This document shows, in pieces, positions 52,296 to 61,004 of a stretch of 64,000 bases of DNA. A program made the translations under genes and the position numbers. The notes under the pieces are model-generated. The model had not been told where the DNA came from, ran no database searches, and saw nothing but the letters and a program-made list of their open reading frames with translations. Every line of letters begins with the position of its first letter. Position 1 is the first letter of the stretch. This stretch comes from CAVROT01 sp963722905. GTDB lineage: Bacteria > Pseudomonadota > Alphaproteobacteria > Rhodobacterales > Rhodobacteraceae. Location: positions 62,001 to 126,000 of the forward strand of contig CAVROT010000016.1 in NCBI GenBank assembly GCA_963722905.1, written 5' to 3'.

Positions 52296-53942
52296 GCCGT
52301 CACCGCCAGGACGGATGTCGCGACGCCTTCCCGTGCGGCCAGCAGGCGCGCCACCATGCCCTGTGCCGCGGCCATGCGGTAGGCGGCGCTGGCCCGCATG
52401 TCGTCCAGCGGCGCGAAGTCGGTGGCCAGCGCCGCCTGCGCCGCCGCGACCGCGCTCGCGTCCAGCACCCGGCCCGTCAGCGCCGCCTCGCACCCCGCCG
52501 CCCGCCGCGGCGTTCCGGCCATGCCGCCGAAGGCAACCCGCGCTTGCGTGACGACGCCGCCGGCGACCGCGACGTTGAAGCAGCCGCAGACGGCGCTGAT
52601 GTCCTGGTCGAACCGCTTGGACACCTTCCAGCACTGCAGGTCGTCGGGCTGGTCGGGCAGGAAGATCGCCTCGACGAACTCGCCGGGCCGGCGGTCCTGG
52701 CGGCCGTAGTCGAGGAAGAAGTCCTCCAGCGGCATGGCGCGGCGCTCGGCGCCCCGGCGTAGGTGCAGGATCGCCCCGAGCGCGATCAGCGCCGGAGACC
52801 CGTCGCCGATGGGCGATCCGTTGGCGACATTGCCGCCGATGGTGGCGGCGTTGCGCACCTGGACCGATCCGTAGCGGCGGATGAGGTCGGCGAAGGCGGG
52901 GTGGCGGTGCTCCATCGCGGCACCGAGCGCGGTGAGGGTTGCGCCGGCGCCTATCCTAAGGCCGCCGGGGGAGGGATCGATGCGGCGCATCTCGTCTATG
53001 CCGCCCAGAAAGGCGACGGGGCCGAGGTCGCGCAGGCCCTTGGTGACCCACAGGCCGACATCGGTTGCCCCGGCGATCAGGGTGGCGTCGGGGCGGTCGG
53101 CATACCAGCGCGCCAGATCGTCGGCGGTCCGCGGCAGGTAGGGCGCAGGGGGGCCGTCTGCCCCCCGGCCTGCGGCCCCCCCCGAGGATATGTGCAAACC
53201 CAAGTCGGGGAGGGAGCGGGGCGTGTCGGCGCCAGTACCGGCAACGGGATCGCGGCGGCCCCAGTCGGAGGGTGGATTGGCGGCCGGAGCAGCTCCGGTC
53301 CGTCGGTCCGCGGGCGGAGGCGTGCCAGCGGGCGGGGGCGCGTCGACGCGCGGCCGGGGCCGCGTCGGTCCCTTGGGCGGACGCTGCGTAGGGCCCGGCT
53401 ACCGCCCGCACGTGGGGCTCGGCGGCGGGCTTCGCGTCGCGCTCCCCGTCGGGCGGCGTGTCGCGCATCCAGCCGGGGACGGGCGCGGCTTCGGCCGCCT
53501 TCGCGGCGCGGGCGATGGGGGCATAGCCGGTGCAGCGGCAGAGGTTCCCGGCCAGCTGCACGTCATGGTCGGTCCGTCCCTGGAGGTGCGCGCATGCCAT
53601 CGCGACGACGAAGCCGGGGGTGCAGAACCCGCATTGCGACCCGTGGTGATCGACCATGGCAGACTGGACCGGGTGAGGTGTGCCGTCGGGTCCCGCGATC
53701 CCCTCGACCGTCCGCACGGCCTTTCCGTGCAGTTGCGGCAGGAAGAGGATGCAGGCGTTCAGCGTCGCCGGCCCGTCCTGGCCCGTCACCATGACGGTGC
53801 AGGCGCCGCAATCGCCCTCGTTGCAGCCCTCCTTGGTGCCGGTGAGGCCGCGATCCTCGCGCAGCCAGTCCAGCAGGGTGCGCGTCGGCGGCTGGTCGTC
53901 GACGGCGACGTCGGTGCCGTTGAGGCGAAATCGGATGGTCAT
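52292..53942 (-). pseudogene. xdhA: Xanthine dehydrogenase small subunit XdhA, split by a frameshift
   Basis: ATG 53942 opens the two-cluster ferredoxin domain: KEGCNEGDCGACTVMVTGQD, then GSQCGFCTPGFVVAMACAH and NLCRCTGYAPIARAAKAAE. This frame drifts into nonsense after about 53400. The FAD domain lies in another frame that is open from 53398 to 52292: PDATLIAGATDVGLWVTKGL, IRRYGSVQVRNAATIGGNVA, NGSPIGDGSPALIALGA and KRFDQDISAVCG. One indel between 53398 and about 53150 would rejoin them through a proline-rich linker that contains a 62-bp repeat with an 8-base homopolymer. Two separate subunits, the second from TTG 53203, are possible but no ribosome site supports that start. Confidence 0.85.
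53148..53209 (-). repeat. 62-bp repeat inside the xdhA linker
   Basis: Inverted partner of the repeat at 51019-51080 with six mismatches. It contains a run of eight C on the plus strand (seven G at the equivalent position in the xdhB copy). It lies in the linker between the iron-sulfur and FAD domains, where the xdhA reading frame is broken. Confidence 0.88.
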
Positions 53943-54093
53943 GGATGCGTCCGCCGCGAAGGGTGTCCGACGGGCGGCGGTCCGATGCGGCACGAAACCG
54001 GGGCGCCCGGGCCGACGATCGGCCGACGTGAAACAGACCGCACATCGGGCGCGGGGGCAAGGGGCGCGACGCCGCGGCGCCCGACGGCCCGGC

Positions 54094-55039
54094 CTAGTCC
54101 ATCAGCGCCCCGAGTATGTCCGGCCTCCACGCTCCGGTCTCGGCGTCCCGCGCGGGAAAGTTGCCGTCGAGCGCCCAGTGGCACCAGGGCAGGTCGGCCG
54201 CCTCGGCCGCGCGGCGGATCGCGCCGATCCAGGTCGCGCGCTGGTCGTCCGGCACATCGCCGATCACGCCGAACTCTCCCAGCAGCATCGGGACCTCGCC
54301 GCTCGCGGCCTTCGCGATGCGGGCCGTGACGGTGTCGAGCTCCTCCTGCGTCACGGGGCCGCGGTCGGGCGGGACGGGGTCGGACCAGACGGCGCCCTGA
54401 TGGGTGAAGGCGAAGGGATCGTAGGTGTGGAACGTGTGGGCGATGCGGTGCCCCGGCGCGGGAAGGTTCGCGACCTCGGCCGCGGAGGAGTAGTCCCCGC
54501 CGCCCAGGATGATCCAGCGGTCGGGATGGGTCCGGCGCAGGACCGGGACGACGCGGTCGTAGAGGGCCTGCGCCTTGCGCGTGTCCAGCTGATCGTGCGG
54601 CTCGTTCAGCAGCTCGAACATCAGGGTCTCGGGCGCCCCAGCGAAATGGGCGCCGATCTGCGTCCAGATGGCGACGAACATGTCGCCGTATAGGTGCGGC
54701 GCCTCCATTAGCTGATCGAAGTGGTGGAGGTCCAGGATCACGGTCAGGCCGCGCGCGGTGGCCTGCGCGACGATCTGCTCGACCCGGTCCAGCAGCACCG
54801 GATTGATCCGCCCCGACGTGTAGCCGGCGGTGAACCGCACCGGCAGGCGCACCGTGTCGAAGCCCGCCTCGGCGACCGCCGTCAGGTCGTCTTCGTGAGA
54901 TGCCGTCGCCCCAGGCGCCCTCGAACGGGGCTTCCAGGCCATGGCTGAGGTTGATGCAGCGCGACACCGGCAGCCGTTCGGCCGCGGCCGGCGCGCACCA
55001 GAGGGCCGCAAAGGCGACGATCCATGCGGTCCTTCCCAT
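54094..55039 (-). pseudogene. GH5-family glycoside hydrolase (cellulase-like), frameshifted near the N-terminus
   Basis: ATG 55039 encodes a signal peptide (MGRTAWIVAFAALWCAPAAA) and CINLSHGLEAPFEGAWGDGI. Near 54895 the match moves to the frame ending at 54094: HEDDLTAVAEAGFDTVRLPV, VILDLHHFDQLM, the acid/base Glu in MFELLNEPHDQLD, HTFHTYDPFAFTHQG and the nucleophile Glu in MLLGEFGVIGD. Both catalytic glutamates are intact. One base removed or added near the split restores a secreted enzyme of about 314 residues acting on beta-glucans. It may be a recent lesion or a sequencing error. Confidence 0.82.
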
Positions 55040-55194
55040 CGCGCGCCCTCCGTCTGCCGCCGTGGCACGATGCCACCGGCGCCGTGGCGTTGACCAGCCC
55101 CGGAGCGGACGGCGTGCCCTGTCGTCCGGGCGGCGGCCGCACGGGCCGGCGATCCTCGCTATGCCCGGCCGCGACGCTCGGGTAGGAACGCGGC

Positions 55195-58100
55195 ATGAGC
55201 GCGGACCCCAGTTTCATCCACCTCAGGGTGCACACCGAATATTCGCTGCTGGAGGGCGCCGTGCGGCTGAAGGCCCTGCCGGACCTGGCGCGCAAGGCCG
55301 GCATGCCGGCGGTCGCCGTCACCGACAGCGACAACATGTTCGGGGCGCTGGAGTTCTCGGTCTCCGCGCTGGCGGCGGGGATCCAGCCCATCGTCGGCTG
55401 TCAGGTGTCGCTGGCGGACTTCGGCGCCACGGCGCCGCGCGGCACGCCGCCGCCCGCGCCGCTGGTGCTGCTGGCGCAGGACGCCGCGGGCTACGCCAAC
55501 CTGATGAAGCTCAACACCGCGCTCTATCTGCGCGGCGGCGACGCCATGTCCGTGACGCCGGAAGACCTGGCGGCGCACGGGGCGGGGCTGATCTGCCTGT
55601 CGGGCGGCCCGGACGGCCCGGTCGGTCGCCTGTTGCAGGCCGGCAAGCGCGCCGTGGCCGAGACCTTGCTGGCGCGTCTCGCCGCGATCTACCCCGGTCG
55701 CCTTTACGTAGAGATCCAGCGCCATCCGAGCGACGACGGCACGCTGGCCCCGGCCGAGCGCGCGACCGAGCGCGCCCATGTCGAGATGGCCTACGCGATG
55801 GACCTGCCGCTGGTCGCCACGAACGACGTGCACTTTCCGGATGCCGGGATGTACGAGGCGCACGATGCGCTCATGTGCATCCGCGACGGCGCCTACGTGG
55901 ACCAGCAGGGCGACCGCCGCCGCCTGACGCCCGCGCATCGGTTCAAGTCGGCGCGCGAGATGGCCGAGCTTTTCGCCGACCTGCCCGAGGCGGCGGAGAA
56001 CACGGTCGAAATCGCGCGGCGCTGCGCCTTTGCCGTTGCCCGCCGCGATCCGATCCTGCCGCGATTCGCCGACGACGAGGTGGACGAGCTGCGCCGGCAG
56101 TCCAAGGCCGGGCTGGCCGCGCGCCTCGCCGTGGTCCCGCACGCCGCGCCCGTCGCCGACTATGACGCGCGGCTGGAGTTCGAGCTGGGCGTGATCGAGG
56201 GGATGGGGTTTCCCGGCTACTTCCTGATCGTCGCCGACTTCATCAAGTGGGCCAAGGACCGGGGCATTCCCGTGGGCCCGGGCCGTGGATCGGGGGCGGG
56301 CAGCCTGGTGGCCTACGCGCTGACGATCACCGACCTCGATCCTCTGCGCTACAGCCTGCTGTTCGAGAGGTTCCTGAACCCCGAGCGCGTGTCGATGCCC
56401 GACTTCGACATCGACTTCTGCATGGACCGGCGCGAGGAGGTGATCCGCTACGTGCAGGACCGCTACGGACGCGACCGGGTGGGGCAGATCATCACCTTCG
56501 GCGCGCTCCTGTCCAAGGCGGCCGTGCGCGACGTCGGCCGGGTGCTGCAGATGCCCTATGGACAGGTGGACCGGCTCAGCAAGATGATCCCGGTCGAGGG
56601 GGTGAAGCCCGTCAGCATCACCAAGGCGCTGGCGGACGAGCCGCGGCTGCGCGAGGCGGCGAAGTCCGAGGAGGTGGTCAAGCGGCTGCTGGACTACGGC
56701 GCCCAGGTGGAAGGGCTGCTGCGCAACGCGTCGACCCATGCGGCGGGCGTGGTCATCGCCGACCGACCGCTGGACGAGCTGGTACCGCTCTACCGCGATC
56801 CCAAGTCCGACATGCCGGCCACCCAGTTCAACATGAAGTGGGTCGAACAGGCAGGTCTGGTCAAGTTCGACTTTCTCGGCCTGAAGACGCTGACGGCGAT
56901 CCAGCACGCGCTGGACGCGATCCGCGCGGGCGGGCGCGACCTGCATGTCGCCGCCGACGGCACCCGCCTCTACGATCCGGCGCCGGGGACCGAGAACGAC
57001 ATCGCCGCCATCCCCCTGGACGACGCGAAATCCTACGCCCTCTATGCCGCGGCCAGGACGGTGGCGGTGTTCCAGGTGGAATCGTCGGGCATGATGGACG
57101 CGCTGCGGCGGATGCGTCCCGACTGCATCGAGGACATCATCGCGCTCGTCGCCCTCTACCGGCCCGGCCCGATGGAGAACATCCCGAAGTTCTGCGAGGT
57201 CAAGAACGGCCTTTCCGCCCGCGAGACGCTGCACCCGACGGTCGATCACATCCTGGACGAGACGCAGGGCATCATCGTCTATCAGGAACAGGTCATGCAG
57301 ATCGCGCAGGAGATGGCGGGCTACTCCCTGGGCGGGGCCGACATGCTGCGCCGCGCGATGGGCAAGAAGATCCAGGCGGCGATGGATGCCGAGAGGCCGA
57401 AGTTCCTCGCCGGCGCCAAGGCGAACGGCGTGGACGCCGCCAAGGCCACCGAGGTCTGGAACCTCCTCGACAAGTTCGCCAACTACGGCTTCAACAAGTC
57501 GCACGCGGCGGCCTATGCCGTGGTCAGCTACCAGACGGCGTGGCTGAAGGCGAACCACCCGGTCGAGTTCATGGCCGGCGTGATGAACTGCGACGTCCAC
57601 CTCACCGACAAGCTGTCGGTCTATGCCGAGGAGGTGCGCCGCGGCCTGAAGATCACCGTCGTGCCGCCCTGCGTGAACCGGTCGGGCGCCGGGTTCACCG
57701 TGCAGGACAACGCGCTGGTTTACGCGCTGGGCGCGCTGAAGAACGTGGGCGTGGAGGCGATGCGCCTTATCGTCGCCGCCCGCGCCGACACCCCCTTCGC
57801 GACCCTCTTCGACCTGGCGCGGCGGGCCGACCTTCGCCGGGTGGGCAAGCGTCCGCTGGAGATGCTGGCCCGTGCGGGCGCCTTCGACCGGCTGGACGGA
57901 AACCGGCGCCGGGTGCTGTCGGGGCTCGACCCGCTGGTGGCCTATTCGGCCGCCGTCCACGATCAGGCCGGCAGCGCGCAGGTCAGCCTGTTTGGCGATG
58001 CAGGCGACGACCTGCCCGAGCCGCGGCTGCCCGACCTCGACGACTGGGATCCGCTGGAGCGCCTGACCGAAGAGCATGCGGCCGTGGGCTTCTACCTGTC

Positions 58101-58695
58101 GGGGCATCCGCTGGACGACGTCATGGGCGCGCTCAAGCGGCGCGGTGTCCTGACGCTGGAGGCCGTGACCGCCCGTGCCGCGCAGGGCCCCATGGTGGCC
58201 AAGATGGCCGGCGCGGTGTCGGCGCGGCAAGAGCGCAAGTCGGCTCGCGGCAATCGTTACGCCTTCGTGCAGTTGTCGGACCCGACGGGCCTTTACGAGA
58301 TGACCGTTTTCTCCGATGTGCTGGAGGCGGCGCGCGACCATCTGGAGCCGGGCGCCCGGATCGTCGCCACCGTCGAAGCGACGCTGGAGGACGACCAGCT
58401 GAAGCTGCTGTGCCGGTCGGCCGCGCCCATTGACGACGATGTCGCCGCCGCAGGGATCCCGGGGCTGCGCGTCTGGATGGACGGCGCGGATTCGGTTCGG
58501 ACTGTCGCCGACATCCTCGACCGCGCCGGGCGCGATGCCAAGGTGCCCGGCCGCGCTCCGGTCGAATTGCGCCTGACGCATCCGGGCCTGCCCGGAGAGG
58601 TCGACGTCGACCTCGGCGACGCCTTCGCGCTGACCCGCCAGATCCGCAACGCGATCAAGTCGCTGCCGGGCGTGGTGACGATCGAGGACCTTTAG
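55195..58695 (+). CDS. dnaE: DNA polymerase III alpha subunit
   Basis: Replicative polymerase of 1166 residues, the normal DnaE1 length. The PHP domain starts FIHLRVHTEYSLLEGAVRLK; the catalytic palm has GRGSGAGSLVAYAL and the aspartates in MPDFDIDFCMDRREEVIRYV (about 400-418). The fingers include LYRPGPMENIPKF, GIIVYQEQVMQIAQEM and NYGFNKSHAAAYAVVSYQ. The C-terminal OB-fold and tau-binding regions are present (VAKMAGAVSARQERKSARGN). It is convergent with slyX with 14 bases between. Confidence 0.98.
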   Translation: MSADPSFIHLRVHTEYSLLEGAVRLKALPDLARKAGMPAVAVTDSDNMFGALEFSVSALAAGIQPIVGCQVSLADFGATAPRGTPPPAPLVLLAQDAAGYANLMKLNTALYLRGGDAMSVTPEDLAAHGAGLICLSGGPDGPVGRLLQAGKRAVAETLLARLAAIYPGRLYVEIQRHPSDDGTLAPAERATERAHVEMAYAMDLPLVATNDVHFPDAGMYEAHDALMCIRDGAYVDQQGDRRRLTPAHRFKSAREMAELFADLPEAAENTVEIARRCAFAVARRDPILPRFADDEVDELRRQSKAGLAARLAVVPHAAPVADYDARLEFELGVIEGMGFPGYFLIVADFIKWAKDRGIPVGPGRGSGAGSLVAYALTITDLDPLRYSLLFERFLNPERVSMPDFDIDFCMDRREEVIRYVQDRYGRDRVGQIITFGALLSKAAVRDVGRVLQMPYGQVDRLSKMIPVEGVKPVSITKALADEPRLREAAKSEEVVKRLLDYGAQVEGLLRNASTHAAGVVIADRPLDELVPLYRDPKSDMPATQFNMKWVEQAGLVKFDFLGLKTLTAIQHALDAIRAGGRDLHVAADGTRLYDPAPGTENDIAAIPLDDAKSYALYAAARTVAVFQVESSGMMDALRRMRPDCIEDIIALVALYRPGPMENIPKFCEVKNGLSARETLHPTVDHILDETQGIIVYQEQVMQIAQEMAGYSLGGADMLRRAMGKKIQAAMDAERPKFLAGAKANGVDAAKATEVWNLLDKFANYGFNKSHAAAYAVVSYQTAWLKANHPVEFMAGVMNCDVHLTDKLSVYAEEVRRGLKITVVPPCVNRSGAGFTVQDNALVYALGALKNVGVEAMRLIVAARADTPFATLFDLARRADLRRVGKRPLEMLARAGAFDRLDGNRRRVLSGLDPLVAYSAAVHDQAGSAQVSLFGDAGDDLPEPRLPDLDDWDPLERLTEEHAAVGFYLSGHPLDDVMGALKRRGVLTLEAVTARAAQGPMVAKMAGAVSARQERKSARGNRYAFVQLSDPTGLYEMTVFSDVLEAARDHLEPGARIVATVEATLEDDQLKLLCRSAAPIDDDVAAAGIPGLRVWMDGADSVRTVADILDRAGRDAKVPGRAPVELRLTHPGLPGEVDVDLGDAFALTRQIRNAIKSLPGVVTIEDL

Positions 58696-58709
58696 CGCCG
58701 TCCCCGCCG

Positions 58710-58916
58710 CTACCAGTGCGGCGGCGGCGGGTCCGTCAGCAGCTGGGATCCCCCTTCGGCGGCGGCACGTTCGGCGCCTTGCGCCATCAGCATCGCGATC
58801 CGCCGCTCCATCACGTCGATGCGTTCGGCCTGCCGGCGCAGCACCTCGGACATCTCGTCGGCGGCGCGCACCGCATGTGCCAGCTGTTCCTCCAAAGTCC
58901 GGAGTCTTCGGTCCAT
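58710..58916 (-). CDS. slyX: SlyX-family protein
   Basis: 68-residue coiled-coil protein: two heptad-rich helices (RRLRTLEEQLAHAVRAADEM, then VLRRQAERIDVMERRIAML) and the typical C-terminal tail LLTDPPPPHW. Its role is unknown; the family lies near the FKBP-type SlyD gene in enterobacteria and beside hisS in Rhodobacterales. It is transcribed away from hisS. Confidence 0.88.
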   Translation of the reverse strand: MDRRLRTLEEQLAHAVRAADEMSEVLRRQAERIDVMERRIAMLMAQGAERAAAEGGSQLLTDPPPPHW

Positions 58917-59375
58917 GACCTGTCCATTCGCATAGGTTGGCAGTCTCAGTACCGACTGCTAGACAGCTTTTACGTTCAGATACAGCCGGGATGTTCGTTC
59001 GGCCATGAACTGCGTTACGAGTTTCGTGTTCCTTGCGTAATTGGTACGATGCCCGTCACTCCGGGCTTGATTTACTGGGGAGAAGGATTCTTCGGAATCG
59101 TGGCCGCTCATGCGGGTATCGGTTTCGGAGTGCTGTGTTTCGGTCCGGCGTCGTTCCCCATTCCTGCTTCGATCTTTGGTTCATCGAGGTCGGACCATAA
59201 ACTTTTTCAGTACCGGTCGCCGGGGGAGGACGAAAGTCCTCCTCCGGCATATCGTGGGAGAGGCCCGCCGTCACCGCCGGAGCACGGCGTCGCGGCACGT
59301 CGGCTTGCCGGCGGCGGGGCCATCGGCTACCACGCCGTCTGCCGTGCGAGGTCTGCCGCGCGGGCCGGAGGGACG
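58917..59375. other. AT-richer spacer upstream of hisS
   Basis: 459 bases between slyX and hisS, divergent genes, with visibly lower GC than the surroundings up to about 59220. No gene is recognised, although frames into hisS remain open upstream. It should contain the promoters of both genes. GGAGGGAC just before 59376 is the hisS ribosome binding site. The hairpin at 59221 is described separately. Confidence 0.5.
59221..59246 (+). promoter_or_regulatory. Long hairpin with GAAA tetraloop in the hisS leader
   Basis: Bases 59221-59231 (CGGGGGAGGAC) pair with 59236-59246 (GTCCTCCTCCG) around a GAAA loop: eleven pairs, one G-T. No T-run follows. Its place in the untranslated leader of hisS suggests a role in mRNA stability or control, but no known riboswitch or T-box feature is visible. 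Confidence 0.45.
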
Positions 59376-61004
59376 ATGGCCAAGACCAAGAAAATGCCGC
59401 GTCCCCGGGCCGCGACTCCGAAGGGGTTCCGCGACTACTTCGGGGCGCAGGTCACCCGCCGCGCGGATATGTTGGCCACCATCGCGCGGGTCTATCACCT
59501 CTACGGCTTCGACGCGCTGGAAACGCCGGCGGTCGAGACTGTCGAGGCGCTGGGCAAGTTCCTGCCAGACGTCGACCGCCCAAACGAAGGCGTATTCGCC
59601 TGGACCGAGGCCGACGATCCCGGCGACGCCCGCGCGGCGGACTGGCTGGCGCTGCGCTACGACCTGACGGCGCCGCTGGCGCGCGTCGCGGCGCAGTACA
59701 GGCAGGAATTGCCGTCGCCCTATCGCCGCTACGCCATGGGCCCCGTCTGGCGCAACGAGAAGCCGGGTCCCGGCCGCTACCGGCAGTTCTACCAGTGCGA
59801 CGCCGACACCGTCGGCAGTGCGTCCATGGCGGCCGACGCCGAGATCTGCGCCATGCTGTGCGACGTGCTGGAGGCCGTCGGCATCGCCCGCGGCGATTAC
59901 GTCGTCCGGATCAACAACCGCAAGGTCCTCAACGGCGTGATGGAGGTCGCCGGGCTGCTCGACCCCGCCGGGCCGGACGCCCACGCAGCCGAGCGCGGCA
60001 TCGTGTTGCGCGCCATCGACAAGCTGGACCGTCTGGGGGTGGACGGCGTGCGCGCGCTGCTGGGCGAAGGCCGCCGCGACGATAGCGGAGATTTTACCAA
60101 GGGGGCGGGGCTGCCGGATAGCCGGATCGCGCCTATTCTGAATTTTGTCGGGGCAAGGGAAACGGTTTTAATGGCGAGGCCCGATAGTGCGGATATACAG
60201 GGGCGCAATCCGCACCGTAACCGATATGCGAGTGGCGCCGGAATCGGGAAGGCCCGGGAAGGTGAAGCGACGTCGTCGTCTGATACCAATACCACTGTGA
60301 TTGCGACCCTCGCTCGGATCGTCGAAGAAAGCGCCATGGGAACGGCCGGCGTCGGGGAGTTGTCTGAAATGACTGCCCTCCTCACCGCACAGGGATATGG
60401 CCCGGATCGCATCGTAGTCGACCCGGCGACCGTGCGTGGATTGGGATATTACACCGGACCGGTCTACGAGGCAGAGCTTACATTCCAGATCACCGACGAC
60501 GAGGGCGTGACCAGGGATTTCGGCAGCGTCGCGGGCGGCGGACGCTATGACGATCTGGTCAAGCGCTTCACCGGGCAGAGCGTGCCGGCGACCGGGGTCT
60601 CCATCGGCGTGGACCGCCTGCTTGCCGCTCTCGACGCAAAGGGCGGCGCCGAAGATGGCGCGACCGGCCCCGTCGTCGTGACCGTCATGGACCGCGACCG
60701 CATGGCGGACGCGCAGGCTCTGGTGGCCGAGCTTCGGCAGGCCGGTCTGCGGGCCGAGGCGTACCTCGGCAACCCGAAGAACTTCGGCAACCAGCTGAAG
60801 TATGCGGATCAACGCGGCGCGCCGTTCGCCATCATCGAGGGTGCGGACGAGCGCGCGCGCGGCGTGGTGCAGGTGAAGGATCTGGCGCTCGGCGCGCGGC
60901 TGGCGTCCGAGGTCAGCCACGAGGAATGGCGCGCCCAGCCCGCGCAGTTCGAGGTGCCGCGCAGCGAGGTCGTGGCCGAGATCGCGCGCCGCCTGTCTCG
61001 ATGA
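59376..61004 (+). CDS. hisS: Histidine-tRNA ligase with an unusual central insertion
   Basis: 542-residue class II synthetase that charges tRNA-His. Class II motifs are visible: TPKGFRDYFG, motif 2 in YAMGPVWRNEKPGPGRYRQF, the histidine-specific GLGYYTGPVYEAELTF, and GGGRYDDLVKRFTG with motif 3 near GVSIGVDRLLAAL. The C-terminal anticodon domain is complete. It is about 40 residues longer than the Rhodobacterales enzymes I recall (near 500), owing to a segment around residues 250-300 (ARPDSADIQGRNPHRNRYAS and onward) whose codons are much less GC-biased. Frame and motifs downstream are intact, so it should work. Confidence 0.95.
   Translation: MAKTKKMPRPRAATPKGFRDYFGAQVTRRADMLATIARVYHLYGFDALETPAVETVEALGKFLPDVDRPNEGVFAWTEADDPGDARAADWLALRYDLTAPLARVAAQYRQELPSPYRRYAMGPVWRNEKPGPGRYRQFYQCDADTVGSASMAADAEICAMLCDVLEAVGIARGDYVVRINNRKVLNGVMEVAGLLDPAGPDAHAAERGIVLRAIDKLDRLGVDGVRALLGEGRRDDSGDFTKGAGLPDSRIAPILNFVGARETVLMARPDSADIQGRNPHRNRYASGAGIGKAREGEATSSSDTNTTVIATLARIVEESAMGTAGVGELSEMTALLTAQGYGPDRIVVDPATVRGLGYYTGPVYEAELTFQITDDEGVTRDFGSVAGGGRYDDLVKRFTGQSVPATGVSIGVDRLLAALDAKGGAEDGATGPVVVTVMDRDRMADAQALVAELRQAGLRAEAYLGNPKNFGNQLKYADQRGAPFAIIEGADERARGVVQVKDLALGARLASEVSHEEWRAQPAQFEVPRSEVVAEIARRLSR

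Noticed and set aside
53201..53203. TTG start for a separate FAD subunit of xanthine dehydrogenase
   Set aside because: No ribosome binding site, the frame is open further upstream, and the sequence before the FAD domain is repeat-derived; a frameshifted single xdhA is more likely.
55159..58581. A 1140-codon minus-strand open frame
   Set aside because: It is the antisense shadow of dnaE and has no recognisable domain.
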